Positions 21,853-31,975 of a stretch of DNA of 64,000 bases are shown here, one piece after another. A program made the translations under genes and the position numbers. The stretch comes from Myotis daubentonii (taxonomy: Eukaryota; Chordata; Mammalia; Chiroptera; Vespertilionidae): the NCBI RefSeq assembly GCF_963259705.1, contig NC_081841.1, positions 114,054,979-114,118,978 of the forward strand, written 5' to 3'. Numbering within the stretch: the stretch's first letter is position 1; every line of letters begins with the position of its first letter. The notes below the pieces were generated by a model. That model worked only from the letters and a program-made list of their open reading frames with translations, was not told the DNA's origin and ran no database searches.

Positions 21853-22311
21853 CTAGAGGCCTGGTGCGCAAAAACTTGTGCACTAGGGGGGTGTCCTTCA
21901 GCCCAGGCTGTGCCCTCTTGCAATCTGGGACCCCTCAGGGGATGACCATCTGCTGGCTTAGGCCTGCTCCCTGGTGGATTGGGCCTAAGCTGGTAGTCAG
22001 AAATCCCTCTGGCAGCCCAGCAGCTCTCAGGGGATGCCCACTTGCCAGCGGGGAGCAGACCTAAGCTGCAGTCGGACATCCTTAGTGCTGCTGAGGAGGC
22101 GGGAGAGGCTCCCACCACCACCACCACTGTACTGGCAGCTGTCAGCCTGCTTGTGGCTGAGCAGAACTCCCCCTGTAGGAGCGCACTGACCATCATGGGG
22201 CAGCTCCTGCATTGAGCATCTGCCTCCCGGAGGTCAGTGTGGGTCATAGTGACCAGTCATTCCCAGTAATTCTGCTGTTAGGGTCAATTTGCATATTACC
22301 CTTTTGTTAGA
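21853..22311 (-). mobile_element. H4: non-autonomous Helitron
   Basis: The plus strand begins A|CTAGAGGCCTGGTGCGCAAA (reverse of the 3' hairpin end) and ends at GA after CATATTACCCTTTTGTTA (reverse of the 5' TC end). It lies in the ORF1-ORF2 spacer of L1-B, immediately followed by H5. The frame at 21813-22247 has no recognisable protein. Confidence 0.85.
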
Positions 22312-23157
22312 AAGGAGTGCCTGGCCAGCCTAGGTGAGGGGCTGATGGCTGTTGGCAGGCTGGCAACAGTCCCTTCAGGGTGGGGGTCCACACTGGGATG
22401 CCTGGCCAGCCTGGGTGAAGGGCTGAAGGCTGTTTTCAGGCTGGCCACACCCCCTTCAGGGTTGGGGGGTCCTGCTTGGGTGCCTGGCCAGTCTGGGTGA
22501 GTGGCTGATGGCAGTTTTCAGGCTGGCCAATCCCCCCAGCAGGGACCCTCACCCCATGAGGGTGTGGCCAGCCTGGGTGAGTGGAGGATGACTGTTTGCA
22601 GGCTGGCCACAGCCCCTTCAGGGTGGGGGTCCCCCCTGGGGTGCTTGGCCAGCCTGAGTGAGGGGCTGATGGCAGTTTTCAGGCTGGCCAAGCCCCCCAG
22701 CAGGGACTCTCACCCCATGAGGGTGTGACCAGCCTGGGTGAGGGGCTGATGGCTGTTGGCAGGCTGGCAACAGCCCCTTCAGGGTGGGGGTCCCCCCTGG
22801 GGTGCCTGGCCAGCCTGGGTGAGGGGATGATGGCTGTTTGCAGGCTGGCCATGGCCCCCAGCCACCCAACCTCCCAGTGGAGGCAGGCGGGAAGCAGGTA
22901 TCTGGGATTTATTTATCTTCTATAATTGAAACTTTGTTTCCATGAGCAGAGGCCACAGCTGACTCAAGGCAGGAGGGAAGCTTGGCTTCCTTCATTGCTC
23001 AGGCAACCAAGCCTCCTGCTTGCTCCAGCTCCATGGCTGCTGGCCGCCATCTTGGTTGGGTTAATTTGCATATAGTCGCTCTGATTGGCTGATGGGCGTG
23101 GCTTGGGGCATAGCAAAGGTATGGGCAATTAGCATCTTTGTCTTTTATTAGTGTAGA
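22312..23157 (-). mobile_element. H5: minisatellite-bearing Helitron abutting H4
   Basis: The right end is a clear 5' terminus (minus strand TCTACACTAATAAAAGACAA, then GATGCTAATTGCCC). The left side lacks the usual 3' hairpin and joins H4 directly. The related element H13 has its own 3' end, so H5 seems to have lost it or to share the one of H4. Confidence 0.75.
22318..22860. repeat. About 90-110-bp minisatellite in H5
   Basis: About six units repeat GTGCCTGGCCAGCCTGGGTG, AGGGGCTGATGGC, TTTTCAGGCTGGCC and CCTTCAGGGTGGGGGTCC. The same unit occurs in Helitron H13 (about 53810-54110), so it is an inherited part of a Helitron subfamily. Open frames across it are artefacts. Confidence 0.8.
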
Positions 23158-23193
23158 TGCCTGTGTTCCTTCCTCCCTTTCTATTTCTTCCTT

Positions 23194-24045
23194 TTACAGC
23201 ATTCCCTTTAGCATTTCTTGCATTGCTGGCTTGGTAGTGATAAACTCCCTTAGCCTTTTATTTTGTCCGTGAAGCTCCTGATTTCCCCTTCAATTTTGAT
23301 TGATGGTCTTGCTGGATAGAATATTCTTGGACTCAGTCCTTTGCTTTGCATCACTTTGTATACTTTATTCCATTCCCTTTTAGCTTGATGTGTTTCTGTT
23401 GAGAATTCATTTGGTAATCTGATGGGAGATCCTTTGTAGGTAACTCTGTGTCTCTCTCTTGCAGCCTTTAAGATTCTCTCTTTGTCGTGAAGAATTGTCA
23501 TTGTAATTATGACGTGTCTTGGTGTGGGTCTTTTGGGATTCATCTTGCTTGGGACTCTCTGTACTTGTGTAACTTTTTTCTTCCCCACATCAGGGAAGTT
23601 TTCTGTCATTATTTCTTCAAATAGATTTTCTATTCCTTGCTGCTCTTCTTGTTCTTATGACAGCCCTATTGTATATATGTTAGTCCATTCGTTTTGTATT
23701 GTTTCAAAGCTCCTTAAGGTTCTACTGCTTTTTAATTTTTTTTCTCCAGTTGCTGTTCAGATTGGGCTGTTTCTCTACCTTATCATCTAACTCACTAATT
23801 TGGTCCTCTGCTTCTTCTAGTTTACTGTTAAAACCTTCCATGGCGTTTTTTATTGTAGCTATATCACTTTTGACTTCTTACTGATTTTTGCATAGTTGTT
23901 GATTTTCTCATCTTTCCAGTTTATTAACTGTACGACTATTACTCTGAATTCTTTTTCTGTTATGTTGCATGCCTCCGTTTCACTTATTTCCTTTCTTGGA
24001 GATTACTCTTTTTCTTTCCTCGGGATTGTTTCAATGTCTCCCCAT
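23194..24045 (-). pseudogene. L1-B ORF1, decayed
   Basis: An ATG at 24043-24045 opens MGRH and is followed at codon 5 by TGA. The stop at 23194-23196 follows a LKGML-type end. The best open stretch is 23250-23609 (119 residues), with the C-terminal RNA-binding motifs PRHVIITM, KERILKAARERHRVTYKGSP and AKREWNKVYKVMQ. The coiled coil is readable only in pieces (23740-23950). Not functional. Confidence 0.86.
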
Positions 24046-25489
24046 TCTAACTATCACCAGAAGGTTCAAATGCCAAGTTGTGGGGGCCTGGGCCATGTGC
24101 AGTGGGAGTTTCGCACCACCCTAGTGTCACTGAAGAGCTCCGACACCAAGATTTGTGGCTGCCATTGGTCAGTGGGAGCCACGCTCACCCAGGATCAGAG
24201 TCACTGGTGCTCAATGCTGCCTCGTGTGTGCACCTAGAATCAGGGACACCACCTGCACCACGCTGAAAAAGAGACCCTGCTTGTGTGTACCGAAAATCAG
24301 AGTCCCCTAGCATGTGCCAGGAGTCAGAGTGCCCCTGTGTCCATGCCGAGAATCAAGTATCAGAGTTTCTGTTGCTTGGTGTGTTCTCGCACCAAGAATC
24401 AGGGTCCTTGTGTGTGATTGCACTGAGAATTGGAGTCACTGGCTCTTAGTGTGCATACACTGGGAATCAGGTATCCCATGCAAATGGTGAGAAACAGAGT
24501 TAAGTCACTGGTGCTCAGTGCTACTTCTTTTTTAAAAATATATATTTTATTGATTTTCCACAGAGAGGAAGGGAGAGGAATAGAGAGCCAGAAACATCGA
24601 TGAGAGAGAAACATTGATCAGCTGCCTCCTACACCCCCACCACTGGGGATGTACCCGCAACCGAGCACATGCCCTTGACTGTAATCGAACCTGGGACCCA
24701 CAGGCCGATGCTCCATCCACTGAGCCAAACTGGCTAGGGCTCAGTGCTGCCTCTTGCATAGAGAATCAGGGTTCCTGGTCTGCTGGGGCACCAGGTTGCA
24801 CAGTCGCCCAATGTCCGTGAGAGGTCTACTCTTGCGCTGCGGGGGATAGACTTCCATGTGCACTTGCCAAGAATCAAAGTCAGGTGATACATCCACCCTG
24901 TGTGGGCATAGGGTCTGGTTGAATGAGTGCACACTACATAAAACAGATTCCCCGTGTCTGCATGCCCAGGCTCAAAGTCATGTAGCGTAGCCTCCCTGTG
25001 TGAGCAGGAGGCCTGCTTGTGCGGAGCAGGTCTCGCAGGTCCTATGCTACTGAAGCGGGCCTGCAGAGAGGGGGATGGGCTCTGTGACTCACAGAAATCT
25101 GCTGCTGGGATGTCTGGATTCTTGGTGTCTGTGGGTCTGCAGCTGTGGTTGCAGGTCTTTGTCCCTAGTGGCTGTAGGATCCCAGTTTGCATCTGAGACC
25201 AGATTGGGTGGTGGTGAGGCTAGGATCCTAGTCTCAAGCAGGTCTGTTTTTCAAGATGGCATGGTCTCTGTGCCCGTGCCAGCTGCCCCTGGAGTGTCCG
25301 CGGTGGCAACAGGGTTTAGCCGTCTAAGACTGCCCAGTTTGGCAGCCCCTTGGAAGACCTGCAGGATCTAACTGTCCCTAGCTCATACACACACACACCA
25401 CACAAGTCCACACACTCCTCTATTACTCTCTCACTCTCTCACACACTCTCCCTCCCTACCTTCTTGCCGGTCGCCATCTTTTCTCCTCC
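24046..25489 (-). promoter_or_regulatory. L1-B 5'UTR with degenerate short tandem units
   Basis: It is closely related to the L1-E 5'UTR (60372-61545). Between 24220 and 24520 the plus strand repeats loose units of about 40-50 bp with the core (C/G)AGAATCAGGGTCC and GTGTGTGC. The extreme 5' end in L1 sense is AGGAGGAGAAAAGATGGCGACC, with an AAGATGGCG motif that matches the YY1 core used by L1 promoters in primates. A VES interrupts it at 24529-24738. Confidence 0.65.
24529..24738 (-). mobile_element. V3: VES SINE in L1-B 5'UTR
   Basis: The reverse complement reads from GCCCTAGCCAGTTTGGCTCA through a B box (GGTTCGATTACAG) to the A/T-rich tail. An imperfect 16-bp duplication, GCTCAGTGCTACTTCT / GCTCAGTGCTGCCTCT, flanks it at 24513-24528 and 24739-24754. 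Confidence 0.93.
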
Positions 25490-25503
25490 TTATATAGATT
25501 TTA

Positions 25504-26331
25504 AATATTTTTAGTTCTGTATCATTTAAGCTTCCTTCATTTGAGTATGTTTATTAAATATTCTTTTAAAAAAAGAAAGAGAAAAGCCCTCTTTCATTCT
25601 CCATATCACAAAAAATAATGCAAATTTGATGACATCCTTGTCAATCATTTTAGGGATAAAAGTGGTAGCACTAGAAAGAGAAGCACAGGCCACAGGGAGC
25701 TTGACTTTGTGTTAATATTGATTTCTCTGTCCCACCTTCTTGGAGAGGAGTAGGAATATGAGAATGTTATCCATTCTTTTTGGACCATTGTTGATAAGAA
25801 AGCCAACCCACTAGCAGATTGTGGAAAAAACAGCAATTCCAGGGAATATGCTTAGTAATTAATGTTAGTTTGAGTAGAAATTCAAATTGGGTTGAAAATT
25901 CCTTCTGGCTGTCTCTTGTATAGTTGGATCTTTTATTCATTGTTTTATAAAAATAACTTATTAGAACAACAGAGAAGGGAAGGGGAGACCATGTAATGCT
26001 AGGTTACAATGCCAGACTGGGAAACTTACTGGGATCAGTGTCTGTGGAAGAGACCATTTAGCAGAAATCCAGACCCATGGAGGGGTCTGAGCAGATTACC
26101 CAGCAGTGAATTTGAGGGGTTGATTATTCTCTGAAATAACCTTTGACAGAGAGCAGGACAGGGGCCAAAGTGTTCTGAGAAAGAGGCATGATCCCCACAC
26201 CTAGTGGAACTGCTCTGGGCTGGTACTCTGCACCCAATTGACTGGGACATTTGGATTGGTGGGAACCTGGGCAGAAGCCTCGCCCTGTGAGAACCTGCTG
26301 AGATGAAATATTAGACCTGTTTTTAATTTCC
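25504..26331. other. No gene seen; single-copy or old repeat sequence
   Basis: The first half is AT-rich without features. From about 26030 the sequence becomes GC-balanced and resembles the style of an L1 5'UTR, but I cannot align it to one in this window. No credible exon is seen. Confidence 0.4.
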
Positions 26332-26473
26332 CTTTTCTTTCTTTCCTACCTTCCTTCCTTTCCTTCCTTCCTTCCTTCCTTCCTTCCTTCCTTCCTTCCT
26401 TCCTTCCTTCCTTCCTTCCTTCCTTCCTTCCTTCCTTCCTTCCTTCCTTCTCTCTCTCTTCTTTCTTTCTTTC

Positions 26474-26557
<84 letters not shown>

Positions 26558-26570
26558 TCCTTCTTTTTTT
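26332..26570. repeat. Compound (CCTT)n/(CTTT)n microsatellite
   Basis: About 110 bp of nearly pure CCTT repeats (26341-26449), then a short CT-rich bridge, then about 100 bp of CTTT repeats to 26560. The overlapping frames at 26201-26691 (poly KERK and EGRK) are simple-repeat artefacts. Confidence 0.97.
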
Positions 26571-27689
26571 GTAATCCCCAAGAGCTAGAGATGTTTACAA
26601 GAGGGAGCCAGTGACCCAGGCAGAGCTGAGGCATTGAAAGGAGAGGAAGTGCACATTTGCCCCTCCTATAAGCTACAGGAACCATCCCCAACTCAAATCT
26701 GTTGAAACCACCCTGACCAGAGCCAGATACACCCCAGAACCCTGTTCAGAGAGAGAAGGGAAAGCAGCCCAGAACAAATACATTCAGAGGTTCAGCCCTG
26801 AAGCAGACCCAGCCTCTGGGCTAGGGAGGCCCTGACCACTGGGCTAGTTGGGGATATGCCCTGTAGGACTTCAGCCAGGCTGCCCAATGCCAGACAGAGA
26901 CAGCAGCTCTCATTGGCTTATACCAGAGAACTTCCTGGGAGGCCCGGACCTAGACAACAAGGGTCAAGATACAACAGCATCAAAGAAAAATCCAGCAAGC
27001 TCCACAAATTGCAGACCCAAAGGTTTTATTTGTGTATTGTTATTGTTTTTTACTTTTTGTTTATGTGTTTCTTTTTCTTTTTTTTTATTTGTTTTTTGTT
27101 TGGCTTGGCTTTTCTGTCACTCTCTTCTCTTTTTCCCCTCAGTATTCTCTAATTGCTATCTTTTATTTTAGTCTAATTTTTTTTCTTTCTCATTCACTAC
27201 TTTTTGTTAATTCTTATTTTTAATTCATTTTTTCTTTTCATCTCTTTTCTCTTTCCTCTTCCAATTTTTATTTTCCTATTCTATATATATTTTTTATCTT
27301 TAATTTATTTTTTGGTTAGGGTATTACAAATGTGTCCTCATCCCCCCCTTAACTCCCAACCTTCCCCCACCCCCCACTCATGCTCTCATCCCCCTGTTGT
27401 CCGTGTTCCTATTCTATATTTTATTTAGTATTATTACTTTTTACAATAATTATTTTATTTATTATTTTCTATATTTTATTTTTTTATACTCATCCTATTT
27501 CTGGTCTTTTCCTTCTTTGCTTTCATATTCTCTTTTATTTATTTATTTTAGTTTTTTTTTTCTTTCACCCCCTAGTTCTTCTGGTCTCATGTCTTCTAGT
27601 ATTCTTTTTATTTTGTATGTCTGGTTTCTTTTGTTTGCTTGGCCTCGCCTGGACATTGCACAAACCCAATACAAATAGCAGCCATCTGC
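26571..27689 (+). other. Probable old L1-type 5' region, including a T-rich tract
   Basis: 26571-27010 is GC-balanced without a gene. 27020-27560 is very T-rich, like the sense strand of the L1-C 5'UTR. It leads directly into HAL1-like sequence from about 27690. I read it as the upstream part of L1-F, but no TSD or clean 5' end was found. Frames such as 27380-27703 are low-complexity (F/L/I-rich). Confidence 0.4.
27287..27405 (-). mobile_element. Tiny (about 120 bp) L1 3'-end insertion
   Basis: The reverse complement carries the last bases of the L1 3'UTR (CATGAGTGGGGGGTGGGGG, then GACACATTTGTAATACCC) and an A-rich tail. A perfect 14-bp duplication, TTCCTATTCTATAT, lies at 27273-27286 and 27406-27419. 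This is an extreme 5' truncation. Confidence 0.8.
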
Positions 27690-28146
27690 AGATCTCTGTA
27701 TAGCTCCTGCTGGGTAGCTCCAGGCAGTGGATGACTTTGCACCTCCCAGGAGGTCCCAGAGACAGTGCACCTGGTGGACATCTTCATACCATACCAGATT
27801 ACAACTCTGGTCAGGGTAAATGCCTGGGTTGTGGTTGACACACATAGGAACTGACTTAGTGAGTACCCAAACCACACTGAAGCAAGTCCTGCTCCATAAG
27901 GGTGTCTTCTGCACAGTGCTCTTTAACTGTAGTCATAGCTGGTCCTCACAGCCAGTTGTCCTGGAGGTCAATTCCTCCCAGTGATGCCAACAGCAATCAA
28001 GGTTCAACTACAAGACTGTGCACACAGCCCACATACGGCCACACCTAGAGTATTCAGCACAGGCACTTGGGGCAACTGAGCCACTGGGCCCTACAGGACA
28101 CCTATTACACAAGGCCACTCTACCAATTCCAGGACACATAGCAGCA

Positions 28147-28431
28147 CTACCTAATACATAGATACAAACACAATGAAGCAGGCAAAATGCAAACACAAAG
28201 AAACATGTCACAAATGAAAGAAATGGATGTAAGAAAACTACTGGATAAAGACTTCAAAACCATGGTTATAAGATTACTCAAGGATCTTACTGAGATCTTC
28301 AAGGGACTTCAAGGGACTTAGTGAGGCTTTTAAGGATATTAGTGAGAATATCAAAGACACAAGAAAAGACCAGTCAGAAATTAAGCATACAATAACTGAA
28401 ATAAAGAATAATTTACAGACAAAGACAATAC
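28147..28431 (+). pseudogene. L1-F ORF1 N-terminal fragment, HAL1-like
   Basis: The reading is like HAL1 ORF1 (counterparts at 44118 and 51615), with RNMSQMKEMD and KLLDKDFKTM recognisable, followed by coiled-coil-like sequence and a stop around 28320. It then reads [13 protein letters not shown] before the switch into ORF2 sequence. No RRM or C-terminal domain follows, so ORF1 is truncated by the junction. Confidence 0.6.
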
Positions 28432-29941
28432 AATGAATGAGAATTACAGGCCAATATCACTCATAAACATAGATGCCAAAATCCTCAACAAAATTCTAGC
28501 AAATTGGATCATGCAGTACATCAGAAAGATCATACATCATGACCAAGTAGGATTTATCCCAGGGGATACAATATCTGAAAATCAATAAACGTGGTATATC
28601 ACATAAACAAATTGAGATATAAAAATCACATAGTCATATCAATTGATGCAGAGAAAGCATTTGAAAAAATCCAGCACTCTTTCCTCAGAAAAATGGGAAA
28701 AGAGGGATCATATCTCAACAAAATAAAAGCCATATATGATAAACTACAGCCAACATCATACTCAATGGGCAAAAACTAAAACCATTTCACCTAAGAACAG
28801 GAATGAGACAGGGATGCCCACTTTCACCATTCCTGTTCGACATATTACTGGAAGTGCTAGCCCATAGCAATTAGACAAGAAGAAGAAATAAAAGGTATCC
28901 AAATTAGAAAAGAAGACCTAAAACTGTTATTATTCACAGATGACATGAATCTGTACATAGAAAACCCTAAAGACTCCATAAAAAATTATTACACTTAATA
29001 AATGAATTCGGCAGTGTAACAGAATACAAAATTAAGACCAAGAAATCTATGGCATTTTTATACACCAATAGTGAACTTACAGAAAGATAGATTAAAAAAA
29101 CAATCCGATTTACCATCGCACCAAAAAATTAAGATACCTAGGAATAAACTTAACTAAGGAGGTAAGAGACTCAGAAAACTATAGGACACTGAAAAAAGAG
29201 ATAGAGGAGGACATAAACAGATGGAAGAACATACCGTGTTCATGGATTGGTAGAATCAATATCATTAAAATACTATCCAAAACAATTTATAAATTCAGTG
29301 CACTCCCCATTAAAATACGAATGGCATATTTCACAGACCTAGAACGAACTCTCCAAAAATTCATCTGGAATAAAAAAAGACCCCGAATAGCTGCAGCAAT
29401 CCTGAAAAATAAGAACATGTAGGAGGGATTTAATACCAGCTACCAAGCCATACTACAAAGCCACTGTTCTCAAAACTGCTTGGTACTGGCACAAGAACAA
29501 ACATATAGACCAATGGAATAGAATAGAGAACACGGAAATTGACCTAACCACTATGCTCAATTAATATTTTACAAAGGAGGCAAGAATATACAATGGAGTC
29601 AAGACAGTCTCTTCAATAAGTGGTGTTGGGAAAATTGCAACAATTGAGACACGTGCAAAAAAATGAAACTAGACCACCAACTTGCACCATACACAAAAAT
29701 AAACTCAAAATGGATAAAGGACGTAAATGTAAGATGGGAAACCATAAAAATCTTAGAGGCATTCACAGGCAGCAAAATCTCAGACATAGGCTGAAGCAAT
29801 ATCTTTACCGATACAGCTCCTAGGGCAATGAAAAATAAAGAGAAAATAAACAAATGGGAATACATCAAAATAAGAAGCTTATTACGGAAAAAGATACCAT
29901 CAAAACAAACAAACAAACAATAAGAAAGCTCACTGCTTACA

Positions 29942-30153
29942 CAGCGGTTCTCAACCTGTGGGTCGCAACCCCTTTGGTGGTCGAATGACCCTTTCACAGG
30001 GGTCGCCTAAGACCATCCTGTATATCAAATATTTACATTACGATTCATAACAGTAGCAACATTACAGATATGAAGTAGCAACGAAAATAATTTTATGGTT
30101 GGGTCACAACATGAGGAACTGTATTTAAAGGGCCAGAAGGTTGAGAACCACTG
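29942..30153 (+). mobile_element. SPIN-type non-autonomous hAT element
   Basis: The ends are CAGCGGTTCTCAACCTGTGG and AGGTTGAGAACCACTG, with interior phrases AAAATAATTTTATGGTTGGG and CACAACATGAGGAACTGTAT characteristic of the SPIN family. The interior is shorter than I remember for the SPIN_NA consensus. The flanks GCTTACA and GCTTAGGA look like an imperfect hAT-type TSD in L1-F sequence. SPIN is known from published work for patchy, horizontally acquired distribution among tetrapods, including vesper bats. Confidence 0.88.
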
Positions 30154-30728
30154 GCTTAGGAGAACATATTTGCTAATGTTATACCAATAAGGGTTTTTAA
30201 TCTCCAACATTTACAGGGAACTCATACAACTTAAACAAAAGGAAGATAAACAACCCAATAAAAAAAAATTGACAAGGGACCTAAATAGATACTTTTTGAA
30301 AGAGGCCATAAGGAAGGCCAAGAGACATATGAAAATATGCTCAAAGAAACTAATTATCTGAGAGATGCAAATCAAAACGACAATGTTGTACCATCTCACA
30401 CCGGGAAGAATGGCCATCATCATCAAATCAACAAACGACAAGCACTGGCCAGGATGTGGAGAAAAAGGAACCCTAATGCCCTGCTGGTGAGAATGCAGAT
30501 GGTGCAGCCACTGTGGAGAACAATATGGAGTTTCCTCAAAAAAATAAAACTGTAACTTGCATTTGATCCAGTGATCCCACTTCTGGGAATATATCTCAAG
30601 AAACTAGAAACACCAATCAGAAAGAATATATGCACCCCTATGTTCATAGCAGCACAATTTACGATAGCTAAGATCTGGAAACAGCCTAAGTGCCCATCAG
30701 CAGATGAGTGTATTAAAAAACTGGTACA

Positions 30729-31975
30729 GGATCAGAGAAGATGGCTGCTGGAAGGATGGAGGTGAGGAATAGGAAGTGAGTGTGTGAGGGGATGAAAGGA
30801 GAGTGTGTGGATGTGTGTGTTGTGTGTGCGAGTGAGTGACAGTTAAATCCATCAGGAGCAGCAGAGGCTGGCAGACCAGGCTCTCTGGGACAGGGAGAGA
30901 CCACCACCGCTGTGGCATTCCCTGGACTGTGGGACTCGGGCACGGAGCCCAGGGGAGAGCGGCCTCTTCTAGGAACTCATCAGCACCACCACCCAGACAG
31001 GCCTGGGATACTCCCCGTGACCCAGCAACCACTCTAGCCAAAATCCTGCTGCCCCACCCACAGACCCGAAGACCCTGGGACTTCTACCTCTAAAGGTGCA
31101 CCGCTCCCACATCAGTAAGTGCAAATCCCCCCTCCCCAGCTGCAGAACTCCCGACTCCACATTCTCACATTTCAACATTTGCGGGTTTCCAGTGTGCAGA
31201 CTTCCAGGGCACACCACTCCATAGGCAGCTCTTGGATGCCACTGTGAAACCCTGCTGGGTGTGATTTTGAACAGACAAGGGCATGCTGCTTCACAGTAGA
31301 TTCTGAATTCCCTCTTCTTAAATAACTGCTCACAGACAACCAGCTGCGCATCTTTAGCACCAGAGCAGGCATCCAGAGCCCATCTAACCACAGGGCGCTG
31401 CTGGGAGCTGCTGCGAGCCCTGGTTAGGTGTGATCTTGGACAAACATGGACACACTTGCCCTGGCAGTAGAAATTCTGAATTCAATCACCCTAGATACCT
31501 GCCCACAGACGCCTCAATTACGTGCCCTCAGTGCCAGGGCCCTTCAGAGTGCTTCAGTACGCCACGCTGGAAAACACACCACTGGTGCCCCTGTAAGCTG
31601 CCACTGGGAGCGCGTGCCTATCCACCACAGGTGCAGCAGCAAAAACTGAGTCTGCCCACCCCATAGCTGCAGAACTCTGGACACTACAGTTGCATGCTTT
31701 TCCAGTGCCACTGTGAGTCCCCACTGGGCACTCTGGACTTCAACCAAGGTTGTAAGATAGCAAAAATAGGTACACCCCCCCCCCCCATGGCTACTGCGGA
31801 CTTCTAGACACCTAAGTTGCGCATTTCCAGCTCACAGGCCTACATCAAGATAACTCAAATACCTCAAGTAGGGAGCTACACTAGATTACCAAGCCAAGGA
31901 GACCAGTAGCACCACCCCCAAAAGAAACTGGGTAGCAAAGCAATCGGATCTACAATTAAAACATTACAGCAAAAC
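30729..31975 (+). promoter_or_regulatory. L1-D 5'UTR with tandem duplication
   Basis: The start contains AAGATGG at +11. A loose duplication of about 180 bp is visible: CCCTGCTGGGTGTGATTTTG (31250) recurs as CCCTGGTTAGGTGTGATCTT (31419), each followed by AACAnACAnGGnCA and TAGAnATTCTGAATTC. A C-run is at 31777-31786. Promoter function is inferred from the L1 family. Confidence 0.6.

Larger units (their letters stand above)
9576..25489 (-). mobile_element. L1-B: full-length LINE-1, expanded by nested insertions
   Basis: A perfect 14-bp duplication, TTATATAGATTTTA, lies at 9562-9575 and 25490-25503. Between them the minus strand reads, from 25489 down: a 5'UTR starting AGGAGGAGAAAAGATGGCGACC, ORF1, spacer, ORF2, 3'UTR and A-rich tail. 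About 9.5 kb is foreign: a processed retrocopy (12871-14118), L1-C (14244-20591), Helitrons at 20620-21137 and 21853-23157, and a VES (24529-24738). Removing these leaves an L1 of ordinary full length, near 6.2 kb. Both ORFs are broken by substitutions and indels as well. Confidence 0.93.

Noticed and set aside
22318..22860. Regular direct repeats that might suggest a CRISPR-like array
   Set aside because: Units are about 90-110 bp, degenerate and contiguous without unique spacers; the DNA is a mammalian Helitron.
26201..26691. Lys/Glu/Arg-rich frames
   Set aside because: They are translations of the CCTT/CTTT microsatellite.
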